Assembly: GCF_005405425.1 (NCBI RefSeq)
Contig: NZ_BJEA01000022.1
Span: forward strand, 1-41,163
Direction of reading: 5' to 3'
DNA length: 41,163 nucleotides
Source of the DNA: Lactiplantibacillus modestisalitolerans
GTDB lineage: Bacteria > Bacillota > Bacilli > Lactobacillales > Lactobacillaceae
A program made the position numbers and the translations under genes. The notes beneath the pieces are model-generated. The model saw only the letters and a program-made list of their open reading frames with translations. It did not search any database and had not been told where the DNA came from. Below are positions 1 through 8,603 of this stretch, piece by piece. The first letter of the stretch is position 1; each line of letters begins with the position of its first letter.

Positions 1-21
1 AGTCGGGAAACAACCCCGACT
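1..21. terminator. hairpin at window edge
   Basis: AGTCGGG and CCCGACT pair around a short A-rich loop. This is probably the end of a terminator for a gene outside the window; no T-run is visible on the + side. Confidence 0.4.
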
Positions 22-138
22 AACGCAAACGACACCACTGAGCCACTTTAGGACCGCCCTCACGGCTAAATGAGTGTAAACTAAACAGGTCTCCCAATGA
101 TTGAAATTGGAAATATCAATGTGAGACTACTAAAATTA

Positions 139-225
139 TATTATAAGGTATGGACCTTATTGGACCGTCTTATGCATGCAAGCCACCACTGCGACCTTAT
201 CCTGTTTGGGATGAGGTCCTTTTTT
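139..225 (+). ncRNA. structured RNA, copy 1
   Basis: A stretch matched by a second copy at 11302-11400. It begins with a perfect hairpin (ATAAGGT, ATGG loop, ACCTTAT; 143-160). After a variable middle it ends in a classic terminator (GACCTTATCC / GGATGAGGTC, then CTTTTTT; 193-225). The first hairpin's 5' arm can also pair with the terminator's 5' arm, so the two folds exclude each other. No + strand gene follows closely: the next gene is on the other strand and the next + gene starts at 1206. That favours a free small RNA over a leader, though a relic attenuator is possible. I do not recognise the family. Confidence 0.55.
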
Positions 226-230
226 AACCG

Positions 231-281
231 GTGACACCCGCTGCTGGCGGCAATTCCGACACCAATTGGTACAGAACCAAA
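231..281 (-). repeat. dispersed repeat family A, copy 1
   Basis: It carries ACACCCGCTGCTGGCGGCAA followed by ACACCAATTGGTACAGAACC. Nearly the same sequence lies inverted at 29748-29795, with shorter versions at 11552-11610 and 27442-27473. All copies are intergenic. Confidence 0.6.
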
Positions 282-314
282 AAAGTCCCCGGGCTTGCGC
301 TTGGGAACTTTTTT
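279..314. terminator. bidirectional terminator
   Basis: AAAAAAGT and ACTTTTTT flank a GC-rich imperfect stem. On the - strand it directly follows the YczE-like gene and ends in a T-run. Confidence 0.7.
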
Positions 315-323
315 ATCAAATTA

Positions 324-1007
324 TTAGTTTTCGGTTGGATCAACTTTAAAGTTGTGTACTAGTTTTGGGAAAATTAACCGGTCGGCGGTCGCAATCAGAA
401 TGCCATTCATAAAGAACGAATAGATCGTCCCCACGTTAACGGCCTGAACCTGGTGCGTGAAGAAGAACGTGACCACCATAATCAAAATGGGTGGGACGAA
501 GTCAATTAACTGGGCCGCGGTCGCGTTGCCCTTTAAATACATAAACCGTAAGATGTTGGTCGTATCGTCGTTTGGGTGCATCAAAATGTTGGCGCGCTGA
601 TACAGCGAAATGGCAATGCAGAACGTGGTCACTCCGAGCAGTGAAATGAACATTCGCACCAGCCACGGCCAACTAGGCATGCCAATGGCGGTAAAGATGG
701 TCGTAAAGAGGTCAACGAAGTAACTAAAGCAAAGGACGAACCCGATTTCACCAACGAAACGGGGAATGTCAATTCGGCGAATCAGGACTTGGTTGGTCAG
801 AGCGTTCGTGAGCCCAATACAGAAAAGCATCACGCCGACGTCAAACCCAAAGGCGGCGTGCAAGTTAACGGCTGCTGCGGTCCAAAAACCGCTCCCAACG
901 TTCGAAGAAACGCAGAGTGCGTTCCCGCAGGCGTTTAAAACGAGGCTACAAACTAAGGCGACTAAGCGGACGGGCATTGAATTACCAGTGGTAGATGATG
1001 TTGACAA
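324..1007 (-). CDS. YczE/YyaS/YitT-type integral membrane protein
   Basis: A 227-residue, very hydrophobic protein with about five to six membrane segments and the overall layout of the YczE/YyaS/YitT group. Typical signs are an early N(A)xG-rich helix (around residues 25-35) and a GSGFWTAAAVNLH-like loop. The function of this family is not settled. The start is a TTG preceded by AGGAGG with a 7-base spacer on the - strand; no ATG is as well placed before residue 11. It is divergent from oleate hydratase and ends in the hairpin at 279-314. Membrane location is clear; the family call is by general resemblance only. Confidence 0.65.
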   Translation of the reverse strand: MSTSSTTGNSMPVRLVALVCSLVLNACGNALCVSSNVGSGFWTAAAVNLHAAFGFDVGVMLFCIGLTNALTNQVLIRRIDIPRFVGEIGFVLCFSYFVDLFTTIFTAIGMPSWPWLVRMFISLLGVTTFCIAISLYQRANILMHPNDDTTNILRFMYLKGNATAAQLIDFVPPILIMVVTFFFTHQVQAVNVGTIYSFFMNGILIATADRLIFPKLVHNFKVDPTEN

Positions 1008-1127
1008 AGCGGCGCCTCCTATAATTATTGCTGGAATTTATCATAACGCCGAATGGTTAGTTATGACAATTAAAACCAACTTAAGTAACTAGTCGCACAT
1101 TAGAAATTTAGTAAATTCAATTCAAAC

Positions 1128-1174
1128 TAGACAAGTGGTATCTAAGTTGTATAATGTGGTTGTAAGCGTTAACA
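1128..1174 (+). promoter_or_regulatory. ohyA promoter with cre site
   Basis: TAGACA (1128-1133), a 16-base spacer and TATAAT (1150-1155) form a good sigma-A promoter. TGTAAGCGTTAACA (1161-1174) fits the CcpA cre consensus TGWAANCGNTNWCA at every fixed position. It lies just downstream of the -10, where bound CcpA would repress. I infer carbon catabolite repression of oleate hydratase. Confidence 0.75.
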
Positions 1175-1205
1175 GTAATTTCTTTAAAATTATGGAGGCG
1201 TTCTT

Positions 1206-2900
1206 ATGATTAAAACGAAAGCGATTATGATTGGGGCCGGCCTAGCCAACATGGCGGCCGCCGTTTATCTGATTCAAGATGGCCATTGGGATGGCAAAAA
1301 TATTACCTTTTACGGGGTTGACCGCCACGGTGCCAACGATGGTGGGGCTACGACCGATTTTACGGATGAATACTGGAACCGGGCGCACCCGTTAGCCAAT
1401 ACGACTGGGTACGTCGCGCGGGGTGGCCGGATGCTCAACTACCGGACCTACGTCGACCTGATGGACTTGTTAGACCGGATTCCGTCGATTACGGAACCCG
1501 GGATGACCGCCGCCGAAGATACCCGTGACTTCGATGCCAAGCACCGGACTTACGACGTGGCGCGGCTGATGCAAGCGGGCAAGGGCATTATTAACGCCGG
1601 CAAACTCGGCCTGAATAATAAGGACCGGGCCCTGTTGAGTAAGCTCGTACTGATGCCGGATAAGGATGAGACCCAGCTGGATAACGTGTCGATCGCCGAC
1701 TACTTTAAGGATGATCCGCACATGTTCCGGACCAATTTCTGGTACATGTGGGAAACGACCTTTGCGTTTCGAACCCAGAGTTCCGCAATGGAATTACGGC
1801 GCTACATGCACGAAATGATTTATGAATTTACACAAATTGAACACCTGGTTGGCGTTAACCGCACCCGTTACAACCAGTTTGAAAGTATTATGTTACCGTT
1901 GATTAAGTATTTGGAAGGTCAGGGGGTCATTTTCAAGGACAACCAAATTGTGACTGACTGGCAATTCAAGGACACGGCGATGCAGGATGAAATTACGGTC
2001 ACCGGACTGGTCGTTCAGGACGGACAGTCCCAGTCAACTTACGACGTTGAGGTTGACGACGATACCGCGGTCATCTTTACGAACGGCTCAATTACGGACT
2101 CGGCCACGATGGGGGATTACGATACGCCGGCCCCGGAAAATATGGATTACGGAATCAGTGCTGCGCTGTGGAAGAAGGCGACGGAGCGGTTTTACAACCT
2201 GGGTTCACCGGATAAGTTCTTTAACGACCGCAACGCCAGCGAGTGGTCCAGCTTTACGCTGACGACCAAGAACCACCTCTTCCTAAACGAGATCGTTCGA
2301 ATCACGACGCAGGAGCCGGGGAACGCGTTAAATTCGTTCTTGTCAACGACGCCAATTACGCCGTTGAATCAAAAGGACGTTAATATGTCGATCGTGGTGC
2401 ACCACCAGCCGCACTTTACGACCCAGAAGCCGAATGAAACTGTGCTGTGGGGCTACTTCTTGTATCCGCGCCGCCAAGGGGAATTTGTCCACAAACCGTA
2501 CATTCAAATGACCGGGAAAGAAATGGCCCAAGAATTGATTGGTCAACTTTCAAAAGTTGATCCAGGTCCTGGGAATATCAAGGATAAAGAAAAAGAAATC
2601 TTGGCAAGCATCGTTAACTGCATTCCGGTTTACATGCCGTACGCGTCGGCGCTCTTTAATAACCGGGCGAAGGCGGACCGGCCGGAAGTCTTGCCAAAGC
2701 ACGCGACGAACTTGGCCTTTACCGGTGAGTTTGCGGAGCAGCCGTATCAGATGGTCTTTACGGAACAGAGTGCGGTTCGCTCGGGTGAAATGGCGGCTTA
2801 CCACTTTGCGGGCGTGCCAATGGAAAACTTGGTCAAGACACCGCGTTATGATAAGGATCCGAAGACCCTCTTAAAAGCCACGAAAAAAATGTTTGATTAG
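1206..2900 (+). CDS. ohyA: oleate hydratase (FAD fatty-acid hydratase)
   Basis: Adds water to the cis-9 double bond of oleic or linoleic acid to give 10-hydroxy fatty acids, a detoxification step at the membrane/cytosol boundary. The protein is 564 residues, the length of the L. plantarum enzyme (CLA-HY), and matches it closely as I recall that sequence. The N-terminal FAD motif GAGLANMAAAVYLIQ is at residues 8-22. The cofactor loop reads RGGRMLNYR: a Met stands where many family members have the catalytic Glu of RGGREME, as in the OhyRe-like branch. The start ATG follows ATGGAGG. It is monocistronic, with its own promoter, cre site and strong terminator. Confidence 0.95.
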   Translation: MIKTKAIMIGAGLANMAAAVYLIQDGHWDGKNITFYGVDRHGANDGGATTDFTDEYWNRAHPLANTTGYVARGGRMLNYRTYVDLMDLLDRIPSITEPGMTAAEDTRDFDAKHRTYDVARLMQAGKGIINAGKLGLNNKDRALLSKLVLMPDKDETQLDNVSIADYFKDDPHMFRTNFWYMWETTFAFRTQSSAMELRRYMHEMIYEFTQIEHLVGVNRTRYNQFESIMLPLIKYLEGQGVIFKDNQIVTDWQFKDTAMQDEITVTGLVVQDGQSQSTYDVEVDDDTAVIFTNGSITDSATMGDYDTPAPENMDYGISAALWKKATERFYNLGSPDKFFNDRNASEWSSFTLTTKNHLFLNEIVRITTQEPGNALNSFLSTTPITPLNQKDVNMSIVVHHQPHFTTQKPNETVLWGYFLYPRRQGEFVHKPYIQMTGKEMAQELIGQLSKVDPGPGNIKDKEKEILASIVNCIPVYMPYASALFNNRAKADRPEVLPKHATNLAFTGEFAEQPYQMVFTEQSAVRSGEMAAYHFAGVPMENLVKTPRYDKDPKTLLKATKKMFD

Positions 2901-2931
2901 TTGGGGCGGGCTAAACTAGCACGTCAACGCG

Positions 2932-2963
2932 AAAAGGCGCCGGGAATTTTCCCGGCGCCTTTT
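2932..2963. terminator. bidirectional terminator between convergent genes
   Basis: AAAAGGCGCCGGGAA pairs perfectly with TTCCCGGCGCCTTTT. It serves ohyA (+) and the small - strand gene that ends at 2972. Confidence 0.9.
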
Positions 2964-2971
2964 GTCGGCCG

Positions 2972-3325
2972 TTAACCACGTTGCCAACCGACTAATTGGC
3001 CCCGTGGGGTGGTCAATTGCGTGTACTGAACGGTTTGGTGACCGTTAATCAACGTCAACCGCATGGTCGCGACGCAAGTAGTGGTCGCTGCTAACGGTTG
3101 GGACTGGGCGCGGACGAGTGCGGCGTGGTCAGCGGTAAAGCTGATTTGGTGCAGCCGCTGACCGCGGTTAATCAGGGTCGGTTGCGCCCGTAACGGCACC
3201 AGCCGGTTTACCTGATACAGTTGGGTGGCCGCGTGGGCAACGGTGATCGTGACCGGTGCTGACGAGCTACGCCAGAACCGCCACGACTTTCGACTAGCGG
3301 GTGCGGTTAAGCGAATTTTTTTCAA
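2972..3325 (-). CDS. hypothetical protein, 117 aa
   Basis: I do not recognise this protein. It starts with a TTG preceded by AAGGGGG on the - strand and ends at a shared terminator, which supports a real gene. The N-terminus is basic and Ser/Arg-rich (about residues 1-22). The rest is rich in Val, Thr, Gln and Leu with alternating polarity, suggesting a small beta-rich soluble domain; there is no membrane helix. It is convergent with oleate hydratase, and no operon partner is visible. Confidence 0.55.
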   Translation of the reverse strand: MKKIRLTAPASRKSWRFWRSSSAPVTITVAHAATQLYQVNRLVPLRAQPTLINRGQRLHQISFTADHAALVRAQSQPLAATTTCVATMRLTLINGHQTVQYTQLTTPRGQLVGWQRG

Positions 3326-3463
3326 CGAATCAGCCCCCTTAACTGCATGCTAGTTTAAGCCCGTTGCGTCCAGCCAGACAACTAGAAACGATTGGTATTC
3401 AGTTATCATAATTAACAGTCATATGCTATGCTAGAAGAGCAATTTTTGAGAGGAGGGTGGCCG

Positions 3464-4990
3464 ATGCCCGCAGCAACCACGCTGATTACGCCCGCGGAAA
3501 ACCGGTTCTTTTTACTAAGTGAACGGGCGCGCCGGCATAGTAGTTTACACGAAATTAGTTCCCTATTACACCAACACGTGACCGTTAAGGCTGATAGCCC
3601 GTTTTTAAAGGCCACGGTCCGCAATTTGATTGTGAAGCAGCACGCCGCCTGGTTGCGCGCTTGCAGCCATGAATGGCAGTTACTCGCAAGCCTGCCGTAC
3701 GTGATCAATCCAAGTAGCGCCCGGCGGCAGTGGCACCGTTGCGAGCTTTGCCATCAGCCGGTACGGTACGAATACCACGTTGTCAGTAAGGCCAACCAGC
3801 GCGAACTGATCGTGGGTTCCGAGTGCGTGAAAAAGTTTATGAACGCGGAAACCCGCTACCTGATGGTGATTACGACCGAAGATAACTTTTATGCCGTCCA
3901 GCAATACCAGACTTTAACGACCCAGCTCCCCAGCGTGCCGGCGATCATGTTCGCCGAACCGTGGTTGCCTGAATTACCAGCAACCCACCGACCGCAAGCT
4001 CGGACCCTGCGGCGCGAAACGACCGCGACGGTGACGACTTACTTACGGCACCGGACGCCGACCGTACCTTTAAAACAGCTGGCCCCCGCCCAACGTACCT
4101 ACCAGCAACTGGTTGAAACCGAGCAAACCGCAATCGCCAGTGCGCGTAAACTGGCTGAACAGCAAGTCGAGCAAGCGCAGCACGCCCAACAGCAGCAACG
4201 GCAGCAATCGGTCCAAACCGCCCGGGAGCGCCTGCGCCATAGTGCGGCCTACCGACGCTACCTGGCGGACTTGGCCGCCATCATTGTGCTTCGACCGGAC
4301 TTAGCGGTTGCCAAGCGCCGGTTTGGCCAACTGAGTGCCCCGACAACGTCCCGGCCGTTGCTCAACGCTTATCAGTTTAGCCAACTAGTCAACGAGTACC
4401 GGCAGACTGGGCAGCTAAAGGGCCGCCGGTCGGGCATGTTAGCGAAAGACCTGGTGCAAGATTTAGACCAGGTGACCCGGCAATTGGACGCGCGGGAAAC
4501 GACTCGTTTTTACGACGACCTGTTTAATAGTTGCTGGGGCTGGGACTACCCGTCGCCAGCGGCTCAGCAACATGACTGGCAACGGTTATTGACCACGCGT
4601 TGGGGTCAGACGCTTTCACTGACGTGGTTTCACCAGCTGGCGCAACAAACAACGCCCGCAGCCATTCAAAACTGGTTAGCGACTCAGGCGAGTCCGGCCG
4701 TTCAGCGCGCCATCGGCCACCGGTTGACGACCCACGCAACGTTAACGCCAATTCCCCGAACGACGATTACGGCGGCAGAACTCCAAACGTTTTGTGAGCG
4801 GGCGGTGCGGCCTACCGTTTCGCTGGCAACGGTTCAGAATCAGTTGATTAGTTACTACCAGCTACCCGCAGCGCAACAAGCGACACTACAAGAAACGGTT
4901 GCCCATTACTATGTTTCCCAGCAGTATGCGGGTGACCATCAGGCGGCCCTGCAACGGGTTCAAACCTTGTTAACGGCTAAAAAAGTTTAA
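3464..4990 (+). CDS. hypothetical protein with CxxC zinc-ribbon-like module
   Basis: A 508-residue protein of unknown function. I start it at ATG 3464, seven bases after AGGAGGG, rather than at the upstream in-frame ATG (3428), which would place the ribosome site inside the gene. Cys93, Cys96 (CELCH) and Cys121 (GSECVKKF) form a likely metal-binding module within an EYHVVSKANQRELIVGSEC context. It is followed by a Gln/Ala/Arg-rich, probably coiled-coil stretch (about residues 200-265). The C-terminal half is helical and rich in Gln, Thr and Trp. Similar CELC...C proteins occur in lactobacilli without a known job. Nucleic-acid binding is plausible but unproven. The next element downstream is a parS site. 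Confidence 0.75.
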   Translation: MPAATTLITPAENRFFLLSERARRHSSLHEISSLLHQHVTVKADSPFLKATVRNLIVKQHAAWLRACSHEWQLLASLPYVINPSSARRQWHRCELCHQPVRYEYHVVSKANQRELIVGSECVKKFMNAETRYLMVITTEDNFYAVQQYQTLTTQLPSVPAIMFAEPWLPELPATHRPQARTLRRETTATVTTYLRHRTPTVPLKQLAPAQRTYQQLVETEQTAIASARKLAEQQVEQAQHAQQQQRQQSVQTARERLRHSAAYRRYLADLAAIIVLRPDLAVAKRRFGQLSAPTTSRPLLNAYQFSQLVNEYRQTGQLKGRRSGMLAKDLVQDLDQVTRQLDARETTRFYDDLFNSCWGWDYPSPAAQQHDWQRLLTTRWGQTLSLTWFHQLAQQTTPAAIQNWLATQASPAVQRAIGHRLTTHATLTPIPRTTITAAELQTFCERAVRPTVSLATVQNQLISYYQLPAAQQATLQETVAHYYVSQQYAGDHQAALQRVQTLLTAKKV

Positions 4991-4991
4991 T

Positions 4992-5007
4992 TGTTTCACG
5001 TGAAACA
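4992..5007. other. parS: parS chromosome-segregation site
   Basis: TGTTTCACGTGAAACA is a perfect 16-bp palindrome identical to the Spo0J/ParB parS consensus of Firmicutes. It begins two bases after the stop codon at 4990, between the gene and its terminator. In known chromosomes, parS sites cluster around oriC. Confidence 0.9.
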
Positions 5008-5032
5008 TTGGTCTTTGCATCACCCAGTTACG

Positions 5033-5077
5033 CAAAAATCCCATCACCGTGATGACAACGGTTGATGGGATTTTTTT
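5033..5077. terminator. bidirectional terminator
   Basis: AAAAATCCCATCA and TGATGGGATTTTT pair, with an inner CCG/CGG stem. It closes the zinc-ribbon gene (+) and can close the ECF operon (-). Confidence 0.85.
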
Positions 5078-5124
5078 GCATTAGAGGTGGTCAGTTAAAA
5101 ATATAATGATGGGACTATCAGTCG

Positions 5125-5964
5125 TTAAGCCTTAAATGGATTCCAAAAGCGGCCCCCGTTGACCTTGAAAAGAGCAATGCCAATTAAAATCAGGACGGCA
5201 ACGATGGCTAGTGCCAAGTAGTCGTTACGCTTGAACCGCTGGGCCATGTACCAACTGCGTTTCTTCCCCTTGCCAAAGCGGCGCAGCTCCATCGCCTGAC
5301 TGATGGTTTCAATCCGGTCGAGGCTCGAAAAAATCAGGGGGAGTAAAATCTGGAGGCCACCCCGAACCCGGGTCAGCAAGTGCGCTTTTTTCGACATTTC
5401 AAACCCGCGGGCCTGTTGCGCTAAACTAATTGTCCGGTAGTCCGCCTGAACGTCCGGAATGTAACGAAGCGCAATGGCGACCGAGTAGCTGATGCGGTAG
5501 GAAATGCCAATTTTGTTTAAACTGGCGGCAAACTCACTCGGGTTGGTCGTCATTAGAAAAATCAACGCGAGCGGCACGGCAAACGTATATTTTAATAGCA
5601 GGTTGAACTCGTAAAAGAGTTGTTCGACCGTCAAATTAAAATAGTGATCGCTAGTTCCCAGCAGTAAGTGCTCGGTGCCGTAAATGGAGACGCCGTAGTG
5701 CGGTGCGAAAACGTAAACCATCACCAGGTTTAAAACGGAAAAACCGACAATGACGCTTAAAACGAACGACACGTCGCGGTACTTAATTTTAGAAAAGCGA
5801 AAAACAACGAGCGATAACGCCATGATCGCAAGCAGGTAGCGGGTGTCGTAGGTCATCATCCCGATGATCGACAAACCCACGAAGCAAAGTAGTTTCGTGC
5901 TCCCACTTAGGCGGTTCAAAAAGGTGTGGCGGTCGTCGTAGCCAATTAAGAGTTGGTGTTGCAT
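5125..5964 (-). CDS. ecfT: ECF transporter transmembrane (T) component
   Basis: The membrane scaffold of an energy-coupling-factor importer, linking the substrate-binding S protein to the ATPases. It has 279 residues with several membrane helices in the first two thirds. These are followed by the family's coupling helices, marked by LAQQARGFEM (the ARG motif) and a second motif in AMELRRFGKGKKR, which contact the ATPase grooves. The start ATG follows GGGAGG. The gene overlaps the ATPase gene by 19 bases, so the two are translationally linked in the S-A-T operon. Its own A and S partners are adjacent, so this is a dedicated (group I) transporter. Confidence 0.92.
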   Translation of the reverse strand: MQHQLLIGYDDRHTFLNRLSGSTKLLCFVGLSIIGMMTYDTRYLLAIMALSLVVFRFSKIKYRDVSFVLSVIVGFSVLNLVMVYVFAPHYGVSIYGTEHLLLGTSDHYFNLTVEQLFYEFNLLLKYTFAVPLALIFLMTTNPSEFAASLNKIGISYRISYSVAIALRYIPDVQADYRTISLAQQARGFEMSKKAHLLTRVRGGLQILLPLIFSSLDRIETISQAMELRRFGKGKKRSWYMAQRFKRNDYLALAIVAVLILIGIALFKVNGGRFWNPFKA

Positions 5965-7664
5965 TTGCGCGCCTCCCGGTCAGTTTGAACGAATTTAGCG
6001 ACGAATTCGGTTGGGTCAATGTGGTGCGCCTCCGCCAATTGGTACAGGCTGGTTTTGGCTAGTGACGCCTGCTCGATGATGGTGGCGTTAGTTAACACGT
6101 CGGCCGGGGCCGCGTCCATTAAGATACCGCCGTTACCGAGAACGATGGTGCGGTCGGTGTATTCCAGCATCAGGTGCATGTCGTGCGTGATCAACATGAT
6201 GGTGATCTGCTGTTCGCGGTTTAACTGGGTCAAAAAGCGCATCATTTCAGTGTAGTGCTTTAAATCTTGGCCGGCGGTCGGTTCGTCAAGAATCAGCATG
6301 GCGGGCTGCATAACTAAAATCGCCGCGATGGTGACCCGCTTTTTTTGCCCAAAACTAAGGGCCGCCGTGGGCCAGTGCCGAAATTCGTATAAACCGCAGA
6401 CCTTTAGTACCCGGTTAACCCGTTGCTCGATCGTCACTTCGTCAACGCCCCGCAGGACGAGGCCCGCCGCGACTTCGTCAAAAATCATGGTTTTCGATAA
6501 CATTTGGTTGGGGTCTTGTAAGATGTACCCAATTTGATCAGCGCGTTCCTTGACGGATTGGCCAGCTAACGGGTGACCGTTAAACCGCATCGTTCCCGCT
6601 TGCGGGGTCAAAAAGCCGGTAATCAGGTTGTTAAGTGTTGACTTACCAGTCCCGTTTTGCCCAACTAAGCTAATCATTTCCCCGCGGTTGAGCGTCACGG
6701 AAAGGTCGTTAATAATTGGCCGATCGGGGTCGTACCCAAATTGGAGGTGCTCAATCGTCAGCAATGCTTCGTCGTGACGGACCGGCTGCTTGAGTTGGAC
6801 GCCGTTTGTCCAGCGTTGCAGCTGTGCCGTGAGGTTGGGCACTGTTAATTCTGGTAACCGGTCTAAGTGCCGACAGCTATCGAGAGGCACGCCCGCAAAC
6901 TTTAGAGCCGACAAATAGAGTGGCTCCCGTAAACCGAGTTGAGCGAGTAACGACTGGCGTAAAATGGTTTCGGGGCGGTCGTTAGCGACGATTTGACCGT
7001 CTTGCATGACCACGAGCCGGTCAATTGGTTGTTGCAGCACGTCTTCAATGCGATGTTCAATAATAATAACGGTTAAGTTGTCACTGCGCGTCAATTGTTC
7101 GACCAGCGCCATTGAAGCTTTCCCGGACGCCGGGTCAAGGCTTGCCAGCGGTTCGTCGAATAATAAAATCTTACTGTTATCGATCAACACGCCCGCCATG
7201 GCGACTCGTTGCTTCTGCCCACCCGACAGTTCTTGGGGGCGGTGGCTCAGTAACTCGGTTAAATCTAAGGTCCGTGCCCACTTGGCAGTGGCCGCCTTCA
7301 TTGCGGCTTGCGGTTGCTGGTCATTTTCTAACGAAAACGCCACGTCTTCCGCCACGGTCAAGCCTACAAACTGGCTATCCGGATCTTGCAACACGGTTCC
7401 GACCGCGAGCGAGCGGTCAAAAATCGAGCTGGCGCGCATTTCCGTACCCGCGACGGTCACACTGCCCGTCAGTTTGCCCGGAAAAGACTGCGGAATTAAA
7501 CCGTTTAAACAGCGGCCCAGCGTTGATTTACCGCAGCCAGAAGGCCCGGCAATCAGCACCTTTTCCCCCGGATAAATATCCAGGTTAATGTGCCGCAAAG
7601 TTGGTTCAGATTGACTATGGTATTGAAAAGAAAAATCTTTGAAACTAATAATCGGTGCGCTCAT
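5946..7664 (-). CDS. ECF transporter fused double ATPase (YkoD/MtsU type)
   Basis: Two ABC ATPase domains in one 572-residue chain power the ECF importer. Domain 1 has Walker A GPSGCGKST (about residue 40), signature LSGGQKQRV and Walker B ILLFDEP. Domain 2 has Walker A GQNGTGKST (about residue 335), an altered signature LSFGQKKRV and Walker B MLILDEPTAG. The linker (about residues 245-295) fits the insert common in YkoD-like fused ATPases. It sits three bases after the S gene and overlaps the T gene. The non-canonical second signature (LSFGQ) may mark one weaker ATP site. Confidence 0.92.
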   Translation of the reverse strand: MSAPIISFKDFSFQYHSQSEPTLRHINLDIYPGEKVLIAGPSGCGKSTLGRCLNGLIPQSFPGKLTGSVTVAGTEMRASSIFDRSLAVGTVLQDPDSQFVGLTVAEDVAFSLENDQQPQAAMKAATAKWARTLDLTELLSHRPQELSGGQKQRVAMAGVLIDNSKILLFDEPLASLDPASGKASMALVEQLTRSDNLTVIIIEHRIEDVLQQPIDRLVVMQDGQIVANDRPETILRQSLLAQLGLREPLYLSALKFAGVPLDSCRHLDRLPELTVPNLTAQLQRWTNGVQLKQPVRHDEALLTIEHLQFGYDPDRPIINDLSVTLNRGEMISLVGQNGTGKSTLNNLITGFLTPQAGTMRFNGHPLAGQSVKERADQIGYILQDPNQMLSKTMIFDEVAAGLVLRGVDEVTIEQRVNRVLKVCGLYEFRHWPTAALSFGQKKRVTIAAILVMQPAMLILDEPTAGQDLKHYTEMMRFLTQLNREQQITIMLITHDMHLMLEYTDRTIVLGNGGILMDAAPADVLTNATIIEQASLAKTSLYQLAEAHHIDPTEFVAKFVQTDREARKCNTNS

Positions 7665-7667
7665 AGG

Positions 7668-8225
7668 TTAACGTTCCTTTGTTAAGCTCCCACCCTTGGT
7701 CCGCGTGCGGGCGTACAAGACGAGCAGAATCGTCCCAATAATGGCAACTGAGATTGAATCGGTAATCCAAGTAACGATCCCTTGGATAAAGACTTTGTTG
7801 GCCGGTTCATGATAAATAATAATATCACCAGTCGGTGCTAAAAGCACCCAGCCGATAAAATTAACCACGATTTGGTAGATGTTAAACCAGACCAATTTGG
7901 CAGTCCCGAGTTTCCCGTTTTGAATGTTGAGCCGTTTGTGCGCTAGGCCAAAGGCAAAGCCAATCAGGCCGTCCACGATTACCCAGGTCCACCACGGCGA
8001 CCCGTACGTGACGAAGTCGTTTAGGGCGTGGCCGATGAAAACCGCTAAGCCGGCAGCGACCGGTCCAAAAATGGCACCGAGTAGGGCAAGAAAGCCCATG
8101 GCAACGTTGACCTGCGTGTTCGGCACCCCGGTTGGAATGGCGACGAACTTCATAAGAACAAAAATGACGGCGGCGCCAATCCCGGTGGCGACCACGGTCC
8201 GAATTGATGATGATTGCTTTTGCAT
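7668..8225 (-). CDS. ECF transporter substrate-binding (S) component, UPF0397/COG4720 type
   Basis: The membrane protein that selects the substrate. It has 185 residues and about five to six helices. The N-terminal signature VVATGIGAAVIFVLMKFVAIPTG (about residues 10-32) belongs to the UPF0397 family. Databases often label that family a riboflavin transporter. The T-box upstream has a likely Met specifier, so I favour the MtsT proposal (methionine or a precursor) here; the substrate is inferred from regulation, not from the protein. It is the first gene of the S-A-T operon, 56 bases after the T-box terminator. Confidence 0.85.
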   Translation of the reverse strand: MQKQSSSIRTVVATGIGAAVIFVLMKFVAIPTGVPNTQVNVAMGFLALLGAIFGPVAAGLAVFIGHALNDFVTYGSPWWTWVIVDGLIGFAFGLAHKRLNIQNGKLGTAKLVWFNIYQIVVNFIGWVLLAPTGDIIIYHEPANKVFIQGIVTWITDSISVAIIGTILLVLYARTRTKGGSLTKER

Positions 8226-8281
8226 AATGGAACACTCCCTTATTAAATGGTGGGTTAAAATTCGGATTAATAAAAGGCACG

Positions 8282-8496
8282 AAAAAACGCGCCCGAAAGT
8301 TTAGACTTTCAAGGACGCGTTTGCGTGTTACCACCTAGATTTCCCCAATAGGGCTTATCATGATGATAACGGATCGCTCCGATGACGAATCTTCCCCGTC
8401 AACCGCTTCTTCGAGACCATCTTCAATCGGGTTCGACACCGTGTTTCAGCACCCACGGTTCTCTTTAGGCGAACACTCGACCTACTCATCTCGTCA
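8282..8496 (-). promoter_or_regulatory. T-box leader, likely Met specifier
   Basis: On the - strand the T-box sequence AGGTGGTAACACG lies at 8324-8336, followed by a terminator hairpin with a T-run (8282-8322). Stem I closes with CGAGA/TCTCG and carries the AGTA bulge and the GGGTGCTGAAAC apical motif. The 3' side of the specifier loop reads GAAG-ATG-G, with ATG at 8418-8420. The same GAA-N-codon-G frame holds in the second T-box of this window. I infer that uncharged tRNA-Met turns on the ECF operon. Confidence 0.85.
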
Positions 8497-8528
8497 CAGC
8501 TTTTTTTAATCTGAATTTAACTTATTAC

Positions 8529-8557
8529 AGCATACGCTGATTTAGGGAGGGGTTCAA
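8529..8557 (-). promoter_or_regulatory. promoter of the T-box/ECF operon
   Basis: TTGAAC (8552-8557), a 17-base spacer and TATGCT (8529-8534) on the - strand lie about 30 bases before stem I. Nothing else is recognised in 8497-8603. Confidence 0.65.
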
Positions 8558-8603
8558 GTAAAACCGAACAAATGAACGCGGTTACATCGGAAACGGCCGG
8601 ATT

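Noticed and set aside
766-1092. Open frame of 108 codons on the + strand
   Set aside because: It lies opposite the YczE-like gene, has no ribosome site and a non-protein-like composition.
7006-7588. Two long + strand frames opposite the ECF ATPase
   Set aside because: Both are antisense to clear Walker motifs and lack start signals.
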